A model generated the notes under the pieces. That model ran no database searches and had not been told where the DNA came from. It was given only the letters and a program-made list of their open reading frames with translations. Shown piece after piece: positions 24,672-33,486 of a stretch of DNA of 64,000 bases. The position numbers and the translations under genes were made by a program. Within the stretch, counting starts at the first letter, position 1; the number at the start of each line of letters is the position of its first letter. Origin of the DNA: Planctomycetota bacterium (GTDB taxonomy: Bacteria > Planctomycetota > UBA1135 > GCA-002686595). The stretch covers positions 1 through 64,000 of the forward strand of contig JABABA010000010.1 in assembly GCA_014238415.1 (NCBI GenBank), given 5' to 3'.

Positions 24672-27137
24672 ATGATCCAGCCACTTCTTCTCATTCTTGC
24701 GCTGCTCCCGCCCACGGAGCTTACTTTTGAACCTTCGGATTTCACTCCGGTTGGGTTGGATTCGATGGCTGCCTGTGTGAGCCAACCGGCCATGTCTCAG
24801 GAGGGCCGCGTTCTCGTGTTGGGCTTCGATGGTGCGGACTACCGAACCACCCGGCGCTTGATTGACGATGGCCAGCTGCCAAATCTCAAGACTCTGGACA
24901 CCAACGGGACGTTTGCGCCACTGCACTCCACCAACCCTGCAGAGTCCGCCGCGGGCTGGGCTGCGATCAACACGGGTCAGAACCCGACCAAGAACGGCGT
25001 TGCGAGTTTCATAAATCGCAAGATCAGCGGCAATTCACCGATTCCTGGAGTGGCGCACATCACTCAGGAACGAAACGTTCCGGTAGAGAAGTTGATGGAG
25101 AGGCTTGAGGAGCGTGGCGACAGAATTGGCGGCGTGCTTGGCTTTGTGCTCGGCAAGTCGGCAACTGAACTGGCCCTCTTCGCTGGCCTCTCTGTGGTCC
25201 TGGTAGTTTTTGTCCTGTTGGGATTGGTACTGCGGGTCGGTCGTGGCCTGAGCGCGGTTCTGGCTCTGGTAATCGGGCTCTTCGGAGGCTATGCGGCCAT
25301 GTCCGCCAAGGACAATGTTCCCCTTGACGTGCCTCTGATCTACCGAAACAACGTGCGCGTACCCGGGTTTTGGGATTACGCGGGTGAGGCGGGCGCGTCT
25401 GCTTTGGTCTTGGACGCCGCTCTGGCCTTCGATCGGCCCCACGCAAAAAACACACGGGTGCTCGGTGGTCTGGGTTTGCCCGATGTCCGAGGTGGAATCA
25501 GTGGAGAGTGGTTCATCTATTCCAGCGATGACATTTGGTTCGACCCAGGCCCCAAGGGCGAACGCGCAGGCTCCACGGGTTCAGGTACGATCTTTCAACT
25601 TGCGGCTGATGGGGACGGTGTCTACAAGTCCTTTGTCTGGGGACCCACGGATCTGCACAGGCGCTCCCTGGCCATGCGCTCCCTTCAGACTGCTGAAGAA
25701 GGCCTGACGGAGAAGGGTCTCTCCTGGAAGGACAGTCAGAAACTGCAGGATGAGAAACGGGCCGCCAGTGACCTGTTGGACGGCATGGCGAAGAAACCCT
25801 GGGACAGCCGTACTCGCTTGCCCTTGATGGTTGAGCCCCTGGAGGGTGGCGCACGCATCACTATTGGGAATCAGGCGCAGGACGTGCAGCAGGGTAACTG
25901 GTCCGATTGGTATCGCCTGACTTTCGAAATGGGGCCACTGTTTACAGTCAATGCCCTTACCAGGGTGAAGCTTGAACAGGCTGAAGATCCATTGACTCTC
26001 TATGTGGACTCTTTGGCTATCGATCCCAGTGAGCCTCCCTTTTGGCAGCCGATCAGTCAGCCAAGGGGTTTTTCTCGGGAACTTGAGGGTTGGCTGGGCA
26101 ATCCTTTTGAGACCCTCGGCTGGGCTTGCATGACCAATCAGATGAAGGACGAGCGCATCGATGTGCAGACTTTTCTGGAGGACATCGAATTCACCATGGA
26201 ATGGCGACGCAGGTTGCTCAAGCGTGCCATAGATCAGGATGATTGGCGCCTGCTCTTTAGCGTCTTCAGCATCACCGATCGGGTGCAGCACATTCTCTAT
26301 GCGCATGCGGATCCCGGGCACCCCATGCACGATCCACAAGAGGCCCAGCGCATCGTGCGGTTTTTTGGCCAAGACATGCCCCTCTCCGAGTGTATTGAAG
26401 AGGTCTATCGACAGATGGACGCCCGGGTGGGCGAAGTCATGCAACGCCTTGAGCCCGATGACACCTTGATTCTATGCGCAGATCACGGTTTCACCTCCTT
26501 CCGCCGTCAAATGGACGTCAACGGTTGGTTGATCCAGGAAGGGTTTTTGACCCTCAAGGACGGCGTCAGTACACGTGATGGGTCAGGTGGTTTCGGCTAC
26601 GTGGATTGGACTCGCACCAAGGCCTACTCCTTGGGTCTGGGCATGATCTACCTGAATCTGGAGGGGCGCGAGCCCCTGGGTATTGTGCCCCAAGCGGATG
26701 CCCGTGCAGTACTGGAGGATATCGCGGCCCGGGCCGTGGTCGCCACGGATGGAGGCAACAGCGTTGTGCGCGACGCGGAAATCGTCTGGGACAAGTATCC
26801 TGGTGAATGGCAGAGCAGAGACTATCCCTGTTCAGACCTCATGCTGGGTTTTGACGAGTTCTACCGCGCTGGCTGGAACACGGTTACCGGCGGCGTGCGA
26901 CTGATAGAGCGCGATGGTGAGATCGGTCCTGGGCCGATCTACCGGGACAACACCAACCCCTGGTCTGGGGATCACGCTGGCAACTCTCCGAACCTGGTGA
27001 CTGGGATATTCTTTTGCAACCAGAAGGTCAGCGTGCCAGAAGACGGTGTCAGTGTCTTGCACATAGCACCAACGGTGTTGGATGTTCTTGGGGTTCCCGT
27101 GCCCGCTGAGTTTGATCTGGATCCTCTGACGCGGTAA
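24672..27137 (+). CDS. Alkaline phosphatase superfamily (type I phosphodiesterase-like) membrane protein
   Basis: An 821-residue protein with a hydrophobic N-terminus and then VLGFDGADYRTTRRL, the first metal-binding strand of type I phosphodiesterases/nucleotide pyrophosphatases. The nucleophile region STNPAESAAGWAAINTGQNPTKNGV follows at about residue 80. Two membrane segments (ALFAGLSVVLVVFVLLGLV and ALVIGLFGGYAAM, about 175-215) interrupt the fold. The second metal cluster is LILCADHGFTSF near residue 600, and a final HAGNSP near 770 supplies another ligand. It could hydrolyse or transfer a phosphate-linked group at the membrane. Substrate is unknown. Confidence 0.75.
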   Translation: MIQPLLLILALLPPTELTFEPSDFTPVGLDSMAACVSQPAMSQEGRVLVLGFDGADYRTTRRLIDDGQLPNLKTLDTNGTFAPLHSTNPAESAAGWAAINTGQNPTKNGVASFINRKISGNSPIPGVAHITQERNVPVEKLMERLEERGDRIGGVLGFVLGKSATELALFAGLSVVLVVFVLLGLVLRVGRGLSAVLALVIGLFGGYAAMSAKDNVPLDVPLIYRNNVRVPGFWDYAGEAGASALVLDAALAFDRPHAKNTRVLGGLGLPDVRGGISGEWFIYSSDDIWFDPGPKGERAGSTGSGTIFQLAADGDGVYKSFVWGPTDLHRRSLAMRSLQTAEEGLTEKGLSWKDSQKLQDEKRAASDLLDGMAKKPWDSRTRLPLMVEPLEGGARITIGNQAQDVQQGNWSDWYRLTFEMGPLFTVNALTRVKLEQAEDPLTLYVDSLAIDPSEPPFWQPISQPRGFSRELEGWLGNPFETLGWACMTNQMKDERIDVQTFLEDIEFTMEWRRRLLKRAIDQDDWRLLFSVFSITDRVQHILYAHADPGHPMHDPQEAQRIVRFFGQDMPLSECIEEVYRQMDARVGEVMQRLEPDDTLILCADHGFTSFRRQMDVNGWLIQEGFLTLKDGVSTRDGSGGFGYVDWTRTKAYSLGLGMIYLNLEGREPLGIVPQADARAVLEDIAARAVVATDGGNSVVRDAEIVWDKYPGEWQSRDYPCSDLMLGFDEFYRAGWNTVTGGVRLIERDGEIGPGPIYRDNTNPWSGDHAGNSPNLVTGIFFCNQKVSVPEDGVSVLHIAPTVLDVLGVPVPAEFDLDPLTR

Positions 27138-27523
27138 CCATCAGGCTCGAGTGTGGGGGGGCCCTGGGCCTGACCCGCTCTGCTTATTCCTGGACGTGCT
27201 GATGGAGCTGGGGGGGTCTGGCGTATTTGAGCGTCAGATTCCCAGGGGAAGGTGCGACTTGCGGGGAGGCTTCTGGCCGCGGACTCTTGTCCAATGGAGG
27301 CTCGATCGGCCTGAGGAGTGGGGCTCCAGAGCCAAGGCAATGTCCGGCCGCATTTCCTTGGATTCTGCGCCCGAACCTGTGGGGGGTGCAAGAATTCGAA
27401 TTTCACTCCCAGGGGCCTCCGCGCCTCCAAATACGATCGGTGCAGGGGATCGGTCGACCCCTCGGGGGCAAGTTGGCCCAGCTCGACGGTGTATGCCACC
27501 TAGAGGGCCTGTACCCTTGGCGT
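27138..27523 (+). other. 386-base gap with several stable hairpins; possible structured leader
   Basis: No convincing protein is encoded. Three hairpins stand out. At 27208-27245, CTGGG/CCCAG encloses a 7-bp TCTGGCG/CGTCAGA stem. At 27332-27361, CCAAGG/CCTTGG plus AATG/CATT surround an eight-base loop with one mismatch. At 27444-27462, AGGGG pairs with CCCCT. The region ends at the ATG of the symporter gene. It may be a long regulatory 5' leader or an independent RNA; I could not match it to tmRNA, RNase P, SRP, 6S or a known riboswitch. Confidence 0.35.
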
Positions 27524-29137
27524 ATGAACCCCGATTCCAGTCCCAAAAAGTCCGCCCTCCACTGGAAGGTCCTGATCGGCATGGCTCTTGGAGCCGCCGT
27601 GGGCCTCGTGATGCAGGCCACCTTGGCCGCCCCCGCTTGGATCGGAGCGAGCTTCGAGAGCGTTTCTGGTGGCGGCGTGCGTGCGGTCTCCATCAGGGCC
27701 GGCAGCCCCGCTGCCAAGGCGGGACTTTCAGAAGGCAGCACCTGGCGGCTGGCCGTCTTGAATCGGGGTGCGGAAGAGCGCGGTGCAGATGATGATGTGG
27801 CGCTTGTGACTCCCCAGGATGTGCAGCAGGCACTAGAGAGGACTTCAAATGGGGAAGTGATCTGGTTCTTCCCCTCTCGCGAGGGGCAGGAGCAGTCGGG
27901 GACCTGGTCCAAGGAGGAGGCAGGGGCCCGCCCCATAGCCGTAGCCATTGAACCGGATTCTCCCCGGGACAACTGGATCTACCCTTTTGCTCTGGTGGCG
28001 GATGTATTTATTGCTCTGTTGAAGATGCTGATCGTGCCCCTGGTGCTGGCCTCCATCGTCTCCGGTGTGGCCGGTGTGGGGGGCATGAAAGATCTGCGCC
28101 GCTTGGGCAAGAAGACCTTCTACTACTACATGCTGACGAGCCTGCTTGCGATCATGGTGGGTCAGGTTCTTGTCAATGTCTTTGTTCCTGGTGAGGGAGC
28201 GCGCCTGGGATTGGTGATGCCCGATGTGGTACCCGAGGGGGGCGGCCTACGTGAGTTCATCGAGGTGGTCAAGCGCATGGTGCCTCCAAATATCTTCAGT
28301 TCCTTGCAGGACAACGGGGCCATGCTCTCGATCATCTTCTTCGCTCTGGTCCTTGGATATTCGATCACCCGCACTCCTGATCCCCACGGCAAACGAATCC
28401 GCGAGGTCTTTGCATCGTTTCTGGAGGTCATGATGAGCATGGCCAAGGGCGTCCTGGCCTTGCTGCCCTATGGCGTCTTTGCGCTGATGGTCAAGGTGGT
28501 CGCGACTACAGGTCTGGCGCCTTTCAAGGCCTTGCTGCTGTACATGTTCGTGGTAACCCTTGCGCTTCTGGTGCACGCCTTTGTGACTCTGCCCCTTCTG
28601 CTGAGCTTTGTGGCGAAGGTGTCTCCCATCAAGTGGGCCAAGGCAATGGCGCCGGCTCTCTTCACCGCCTTCTCTACCAGTTCGTCCAGCATGACTTTGC
28701 CGGTCACCATGGATACCGTGGAGCACCGGGGGCGGGTCAGCAACAAGGTGACCTCATTCACCCTGCCCCTGGGCGCCACTGTCAACATGGATGGCACCGC
28801 CCTGTATGAATGCATTGGGGTGATCTTCCTGGCGCAGTATTACGCCTCGGTGGGAGGTAATCCCCTGGGCCTTGGACAGCAGGCTTTTGTGGTGATTCTG
28901 GCCCTTCTGGCAAGCGTCGGGGCGGCGGGCATTCCCTCTGCTGGGCTGGTAATGATGCTGACCATCCTTGCTGCCCTGCGCCTGCCGGTTGAGGGCGCGG
29001 CCCTGCTGCTGGCGGTGGATCGGCCGTTGGACATGCTGCGTACGGTGGTCAATGTATGGTCGGACACCTGTGCGGCGGCTGTTGTCTCCCGCAGTGAGGG
29101 CGAGGAAGGGCCCCTCGAGCCCGTCGTGGGTGCCTGA
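27524..29137 (+). CDS. Dicarboxylate/amino acid:cation symporter (GltP/SDF type) with inserted PDZ domain
   Basis: The open frame extends upstream, but the first ATG followed by a natural membrane start is 27524, giving 537 residues. Transporter hallmarks are hairpin 1 (TSSSSMTLPVTMD), the NMDGT motif in GATVNMDGTALYE, hairpin 2 (AAGIPSAGLVMM) and the final DRPLDMLRTVVNVWSD. It would import glutamate, aspartate or C4-dicarboxylates with sodium or protons. Between the first and second membrane helices lies an extra region (about 42-145) with a PDZ-like fold: GVRAVSIRAGSPAAKAGLSEGS, then TPQDVQQALERTSNGEVIWFF. Such an insertion is not part of ordinary GltP. A stretch of hairpin-rich DNA precedes the gene. 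Confidence 0.85.
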   Translation: MNPDSSPKKSALHWKVLIGMALGAAVGLVMQATLAAPAWIGASFESVSGGGVRAVSIRAGSPAAKAGLSEGSTWRLAVLNRGAEERGADDDVALVTPQDVQQALERTSNGEVIWFFPSREGQEQSGTWSKEEAGARPIAVAIEPDSPRDNWIYPFALVADVFIALLKMLIVPLVLASIVSGVAGVGGMKDLRRLGKKTFYYYMLTSLLAIMVGQVLVNVFVPGEGARLGLVMPDVVPEGGGLREFIEVVKRMVPPNIFSSLQDNGAMLSIIFFALVLGYSITRTPDPHGKRIREVFASFLEVMMSMAKGVLALLPYGVFALMVKVVATTGLAPFKALLLYMFVVTLALLVHAFVTLPLLLSFVAKVSPIKWAKAMAPALFTAFSTSSSSMTLPVTMDTVEHRGRVSNKVTSFTLPLGATVNMDGTALYECIGVIFLAQYYASVGGNPLGLGQQAFVVILALLASVGAAGIPSAGLVMMLTILAALRLPVEGAALLLAVDRPLDMLRTVVNVWSDTCAAAVVSRSEGEEGPLEPVVGA

Positions 29138-29191
29138 TGTGGGTGCCTGGATCCGTGCGGATGGGCCGCCAGTTGCATATAATCCCCCGTG

Positions 29192-30226
29192 ATGGAAACT
29201 GAATTTTCTCTCCACGAGCGTCTGACCCGTTCGCTGGCATACATGCTCCGGCACCAGCCGGAAGAATTCGATCTGGAACTCGACAAGTTCGGCTGGGGTG
29301 ACCTGGCCGATGTTGTTCGGGCCCTCAATGAGCGGCTCGGTGAGTCGGTTGAAGAGGAAGATGTGAACGAGGCCCTGGCTGGGGCCGACCGTGCACGATA
29401 CGAGATCAAGGACGGCCGCATTCGCGCCCTATATGGCCACTCGATTGAGGTGGATCCCGGGGAACCGGACGAACCGCCGGACGAGTTGTTTGCCACTGTG
29501 CGTGGCCGAGATGTGCCCAACGTTGAGCGTGACGGCCTCAAGAGTGTGCGTCGTTCGCACATTCATCTGTCCCTCACCGAGGAGGAGGGCCGTGAGGTTG
29601 GTCGCCGTCTGGACCGTCGCTATGCGGTGATCCGTGTCTTGGCGGGCGACGCCTGGGAAGACGGTATCGATTTCTATGACCGCGGCGCGATTTTTCTTTC
29701 CGAAGAGATCCCTACAGAGTTCATCGACGACATTGATGAGTACGACGATGGGGTTGAGCGGGAAGGATTCGGTGGGCGAGGTCGCGGGCATGGTCGTGGG
29801 CGTAGGGGTCAAGGCCGTGGTCGTGGTCGAGATCGAGATCGAGATCGAGATGATGACCGAGGTCGAGGCCGGCACCGAGAGGACCGCGTGGAAGATCGTG
29901 ACGAAGATCGTGACGAGGGGCGTGACGAGGGGCGTGACGAGGGGCGTGACGAGGGGCGTGACGAGCCCAAAGACCGCAAGCCCGCTGCCAAGCGTGAGCC
30001 TGTCGGTGGTTTTGGCCGGGGCGTGGACGATTCCTCCGGCGATTCTCCTGGCGAAGTCTCCGCGGATCCCGCTTTGGAATCCCAAGATAGTCCTCACAAC
30101 AATTCAGCCGAGGCACCCGCAGAAGAGCGCGCGCCGAAAGCAAAGTCCGCCCCCGAGCCTGCCCCCGAAGAGGAAACAGAAGCGTCCGCTTCACCTCCGG
30201 CCAGCTTTGGAGCTGGCCTCGAGTAG
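29192..30226 (+). CDS. KptA-like RNA 2'-phosphotransferase with Arg/Asp-rich repetitive tail
   Basis: A 344-residue protein. Residues 1-185 match KptA/Tpt1, which removes an RNA 2'-phosphate using NAD: MLRHQPEEFDLELDKFGW (Arg20, His21), GRIRALYGHSIEV (Arg78), RSHIHLS and a final FLSEEIPTEFI. The usual LYHGT motif is replaced by LFATV, losing the His, so activity may be altered. Residues 190-345 are low complexity: a Gly/Arg stretch, RDRDRD, six 12-base units encoding (D/G)RDE, then an acidic/Ser/Ala region. The tail looks disordered, perhaps RNA-binding. The GTG three bases before the ATG is a possible alternative start. Confidence 0.75.
   Translation: METEFSLHERLTRSLAYMLRHQPEEFDLELDKFGWGDLADVVRALNERLGESVEEEDVNEALAGADRARYEIKDGRIRALYGHSIEVDPGEPDEPPDELFATVRGRDVPNVERDGLKSVRRSHIHLSLTEEEGREVGRRLDRRYAVIRVLAGDAWEDGIDFYDRGAIFLSEEIPTEFIDDIDEYDDGVEREGFGGRGRGHGRGRRGQGRGRGRDRDRDRDDDRGRGRHREDRVEDRDEDRDEGRDEGRDEGRDEGRDEPKDRKPAAKREPVGGFGRGVDDSSGDSPGEVSADPALESQDSPHNNSAEAPAEERAPKAKSAPEPAPEEETEASASPPASFGAGLE
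29826..29965 (+). repeat. Short tandem repeats in the kptA-like tail
   Basis: A GATCGA hexamer run (29826-29852) encodes RDRDRD. Six 12-base units at 29894-29965 (two GATCGTGACGAx, then four GGGCGTGACGAG) encode DRDE and GRDE. Such arrays can change length by slippage in multiples of three without breaking the frame. Confidence 0.9.
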
Positions 30227-30261
30227 TTTCTGCTCGGGTCTCTGCAACCCAAGCCCTTTCT

Positions 30262-31167
30262 TTGCCCGTGATCCACGGAGCAACCTCCAACGGCCGCGAG
30301 ATCAACTCGCCCCCTGACTGGACTTTGGTCCGTCAAGGGGAGAGTTTTTTTGGTTGCGCTCCGGATTGGGCCGCGGGCTTCTCGGACTTGGGCTATGGCC
30401 TTGAAGGCGACGGCCCCCGGGGCCAATACGACAGCCCTGGTCGGCGGCCCCCGGCGACCTTGGATCATGAGTGTGGGCTGGTGCTCGTTCGCCGCTATGT
30501 GCACGGGGGTCTCCTGCGCGCGATCACTGGTGAGCGTTTCAAAGATCCAGGCCGCTTGCTGGATGAGGTCAGCCTGACTTTGGAACTCGCCAGGCGTGGG
30601 GTTGCTGTGCCCGAGTTGGTTTCCCTGCGCGCACTCCATCAAGGACCCAGGTCCTGGCAATTGGAGGTGGGCATGCGTCTGGTGAGGGGTACCCGCGACC
30701 TGCGCGCAATGCTGGCAGAGCGTTTGCGGGGTGAACTGGAGAGGAGCGCCTGGCGTAATTTGTTGACCAGCACAGGTCAGGCACTGGGGGAAGCCCACCG
30801 CTTGGGACTTGACCATGTGGATCTGCAGCCCGCGAATCTCTTGGTTGAGCCGCTAGATCTCAAGGGCCCAGAACCCACACGGATTTGGATCATCGATCTT
30901 GATCGTTGCCGTTTGCTTGACAGGGGCATGGACCAGGTGGCGAAGAAGAATCTGGCCCGTTTGATGCGCTGGATTCTGGGTCGTTACCCCGCAGGAAGTC
31001 TCCTCTCTGCCTCGGATCTCATGCGCTTCATGGCTGCTTATGAGGCGGATTCACAGCGACGGAAGGTGTTGATGCGCGCGGTAGTCCAGATCCTTGAGCG
31101 GGAAGGTCCCTGGCATCGTACCGGCCGGGCGATCGAGCGTTTTCTGGGCCTGACCCGCGAGGGTTAG
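30262..31167 (+). CDS. KdkA/WaaP-family lipopolysaccharide core sugar kinase
   Basis: A 301-residue protein-kinase-fold enzyme. Sequence marks are RRYVHGGLLRAITGERF (the RxYxRGG block of Kdo kinases), the catalytic loop LDHVDLQPANLLV with Asp and Asn, and the metal-binding IIDLDRCR in place of DFG. It probably phosphorylates a Kdo or heptose residue of lipopolysaccharide in the cytoplasm, consistent with a Gram-negative envelope. The start is uncertain: TTG at 30262 or GTG at 30268. Its end overlaps the convergent cytochrome gene by four bases. Confidence 0.78.
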   Translation: MPVIHGATSNGREINSPPDWTLVRQGESFFGCAPDWAAGFSDLGYGLEGDGPRGQYDSPGRRPPATLDHECGLVLVRRYVHGGLLRAITGERFKDPGRLLDEVSLTLELARRGVAVPELVSLRALHQGPRSWQLEVGMRLVRGTRDLRAMLAERLRGELERSAWRNLLTSTGQALGEAHRLGLDHVDLQPANLLVEPLDLKGPEPTRIWIIDLDRCRLLDRGMDQVAKKNLARLMRWILGRYPAGSLLSASDLMRFMAAYEADSQRRKVLMRAVVQILEREGPWHRTGRAIERFLGLTREG

Positions 31168-31592
31168 CGTGCTTCCTGACTGCGGGGCCCAAGTTGGTGC
31201 AGCGCGTAAAGCAGGATCCAGCCGCTTCCAGTGATCCCATGGGTCCAGATCCAAAGCTGGCGCAGGGACTCATCCACTGCTACTTGCAACATGTAGCCGG
31301 ATAGCACCATAGGTAGCACCAAGGCCATCAATGCTATACCCGTGCGTCGGCGCTTCTGCATGCCCCCGCGAAAGCGTGCCCACACATGACTGCGCCAGAC
31401 GACTCCCCAGAGGAACAGGCATAAGGGTGCCAGCAACAGATGCACATCCCGCAGGTCCGGTTCCGAGGGGTGGTTGTAGACCGCAAACTCATCCACGGGA
31501 TCGGTGAAGTAGCGCAACCAGCCATAAACTATCCCCGTGGCTCCCAGACCCAGGGCGGAGAGGTGGATCAACCAGGCGGTCGTGCGGCTCAC
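31164..31592 (-). CDS. Four-helix membrane protein, cytochrome b-like (DUF4405 type)
   Basis: The GTG at 31592 overlaps the stop of the FMN-binding gene (GTGA) and gives 142 residues; upstream open sequence is only the overlap frame. Four membrane helices lie at about 8-25, 50-68, 84-102 and 117-132. Histidines are placed at helix ends (His10, His51, His69, His118, His132), as in small dihaem cytochrome b proteins associated with flavinylated partners. It would pass electrons from the quinone pool across the membrane to the FMN-bearing protein encoded just upstream. Haem binding is inferred from the histidine pattern and context. Confidence 0.65.
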   Translation of the reverse strand: MSRTTAWLIHLSALGLGATGIVYGWLRYFTDPVDEFAVYNHPSEPDLRDVHLLLAPLCLFLWGVVWRSHVWARFRGGMQKRRRTGIALMALVLPMVLSGYMLQVAVDESLRQLWIWTHGITGSGWILLYALHQLGPRSQEAR

Positions 31593-32236
31593 TTTGTGGT
31601 CCCAACTGGGCTGGGCTTGGAGTTGCGCGCGCTCAGCACCTGCTGAAGGGCCAGGGCACGACGAGCGGCCTGAACTGTTGCGCGTGTGGTCAGGGTCGCC
31701 CCTGCCATCGTCTTGATGTTGCCCGTGGGGGTGAGTTTGGGAGAGAGGCTTTCTCCCTTGAATTGGCCGTACCATCTGGCGGGAGGCCGGTATTGACGCG
31801 GTTCTGCGAAGGCCAGCACTTCAATGCGAATAATCTTGCCCAAAGGATCGATGGCAATCATCAGAGTCTCGCGCTTGCTGCGCACCCGGTGGGTGTCAAA
31901 GAAGGCGGTGCCGACCAGTACACCCTGTGAATCATGGGCTTGATAGGGATGGGCGATGCGTGAGATGTCCTTTGATCCTGAGAGCCCGGCGACTTGCTTG
32001 ACCTCTGTTGGGGAAAGGAACTCAGTACGGCGCGTGGTCTTGCATTTTGGGAAGCAAAGAGCCAAGGCCTCGTCCACGGTAAGCAGCTTGGTTGGCTGGC
32101 GCTTCTCATGGGAGGTCAACAGCGCGCTTGGCCCAGGCCGCTGTACGCGTGCTGGAGTTGGATGACCCATGGAGGGTGTTCCACCGCTGCCGTTGAAGCT
32201 GAGCAACAGGCAGATGATCGCAGAAATGTTTCCCAT
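31589..32236 (-). CDS. Extracytoplasmic FMN-binding domain protein
   Basis: A 215-residue protein with a short hydrophobic N-terminus (MGNISAIICLLLSF). The C-terminal FMN-binding domain ends with IKTMAGATLTTRATVQAARRAL. The AGATLT segment corresponds to the (S/T)GA(T/S)x(T/S) site at which ApbE attaches FMN through phosphoester linkage, predicting Thr183. A CFPKC motif (Cys61, Cys65) is also present. An apbE gene is the first gene of the same operon. Start and stop codons are interlocked with the porin gene (TGATG) and the cytochrome gene (GTGA). It is likely a redox carrier on the outer face of the inner membrane. Confidence 0.8.
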   Translation of the reverse strand: MGNISAIICLLLSFNGSGGTPSMGHPTPARVQRPGPSALLTSHEKRQPTKLLTVDEALALCFPKCKTTRRTEFLSPTEVKQVAGLSGSKDISRIAHPYQAHDSQGVLVGTAFFDTHRVRSKRETLMIAIDPLGKIIRIEVLAFAEPRQYRPPARWYGQFKGESLSPKLTPTGNIKTMAGATLTTRATVQAARRALALQQVLSARNSKPSPVGTTK

Positions 32237-33468
32237 CAGAATGAGTACCCAATCAACAGAGCCGTCCGGTCAGAGTTTTCGTCGCTGCGGGCATAGTCCA
32301 GCTTGATGATCACACCGTCGGTGGGCTCAAGGGCGAGACCCACGGTCACGATGTCCTCATCGAAACGGGGATCAGCCACCGCGTTCGAGGGCAGATCCGC
32401 CTGGGTGTCCAGGGTCTCGAAGCGGACATAAGGGGAGAGGGCCATGGAACTCTCGCTGCTGGCCAAGACGTTGTAGCCCAATTGCAGGTAGGCGCCGCGC
32501 AGGGTATTGGCCAGGCTCGGGTTGTCCAGTTCGGGATCGTCAATGAAGCTCTGGTTGAAGGCCTGGGCCCCGTCTATTTCCGCCTGGGCAGCCAGGGCCT
32601 GCAGGCGCCACGGTCCCTCTTGCCAGGTGGCGTGTAATTCCACGATCCGCGTACCCAGGGAGCCTCCCAGGTCCTCGTTGTTGCCCGCAGAGTTTCCCAC
32701 ATAGAACGACCCGCCCACGGTCAGGCCGGGGGAGGCGTGCCAGTCCACTCGCTGTACAAGAGCCAGATCCTCTGCGTCCGCCTTGCTGCCCTTCTGGCGA
32801 CCGCCGCGTAGACCCGAGTCGTCAAAGTCTGCTCCGCGCAGGCCGTTGACCACATAGGTGCGCCACTCAAGGTTGTCCTTGCGGCCCCAGGCACCCAGGC
32901 CCATCTCGCGCCAGGTGGACGGCATGAGTCGCTGCTCGACTTTGGGGCGACTGACCGGCAGGTAGGCGGTGGGTTCATGGTTTTCATTGACCAGTCCCAT
33001 TGGCACCAGCAGGAGACCCGCGCGCAGGGCGAATGACTCGCTTGCAAGATACTCCAGGTAGCCGAATTCCAATGAAGCACTGCCAGACTTGGAGGTGCTG
33101 CCGTGCTCGAATTCGATTTCGGTGTTGACCAACCAGTTCTCAGTGAAGCGGTGCCCCACATAGAGCACTCCCCGCAAGGCGTCAAATGTGTTACCAGCGC
33201 CGGCGGGCAGGTTGTAGAGGAACTCTCCATAGCCTCCTACGCTGGTGCCATGGTCATTGGAATAAACCCGGGAAGCGGAGTGCCCCATGCCGGCCACACG
33301 GGTCAGTTCAGAGGGGGCCAACTCGCCCAGGTCCCGGCGTTCAAGCTCGTCGGCCAGGGCTTCGATCTTGGCGTTGAGGACTTGGTTTTCTCGGGCCAGG
33401 GCATCGAGGCGATCGCTGACCTGATCCTGGGGCAGCGGAAGAATAAGAGGGAGCAGGAGCAGAGACAT
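32236..33468 (-). CDS. Outer-membrane porin with N-terminal coiled coil
   Basis: A 410-residue protein with a short signal peptide (MSLLLLPLILPLPQ) and then a coiled coil (DRLDALARENQVLNAKIEALADELER, residues 19-45). After that comes a beta-barrel region with alternating polar and aromatic strands such as SVGGYGEFLYNL, LEFGYLEYLASESFALRAGLLLVP and a final LLIGYSF with C-terminal phenylalanine, the outer-membrane insertion signal. It resembles phosphate-selective porin O/P or DUF3570-like barrels. Location between apbE and the FMN-binding gene suggests it admits the substrate of that redox system, for example an iron complex. Confidence 0.75.
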   Translation of the reverse strand: MSLLLLPLILPLPQDQVSDRLDALARENQVLNAKIEALADELERRDLGELAPSELTRVAGMGHSASRVYSNDHGTSVGGYGEFLYNLPAGAGNTFDALRGVLYVGHRFTENWLVNTEIEFEHGSTSKSGSASLEFGYLEYLASESFALRAGLLLVPMGLVNENHEPTAYLPVSRPKVEQRLMPSTWREMGLGAWGRKDNLEWRTYVVNGLRGADFDDSGLRGGRQKGSKADAEDLALVQRVDWHASPGLTVGGSFYVGNSAGNNEDLGGSLGTRIVELHATWQEGPWRLQALAAQAEIDGAQAFNQSFIDDPELDNPSLANTLRGAYLQLGYNVLASSESSMALSPYVRFETLDTQADLPSNAVADPRFDEDIVTVGLALEPTDGVIIKLDYARSDENSDRTALLIGYSF

Positions 33469-33486
33469 TCGTTCTTGAGTGGTTAC

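Noticed and set aside
27380-27425. TTCGAAT followed by CTCCA as a tRNA or tmRNA 3' end
   Set aside because: The bases flanking TTCGAAT do not form a 5-bp T stem, and no matching acceptor strand or tmRNA 5' end was found in the gap.
29429-30097. Long minus-strand open frame with repeated TPLV opposite the kptA-like tail
   Set aside because: It is the antisense of the 12-base repeats encoding GRDE; it has no homology-like features and the plus-strand gene explains the DNA.
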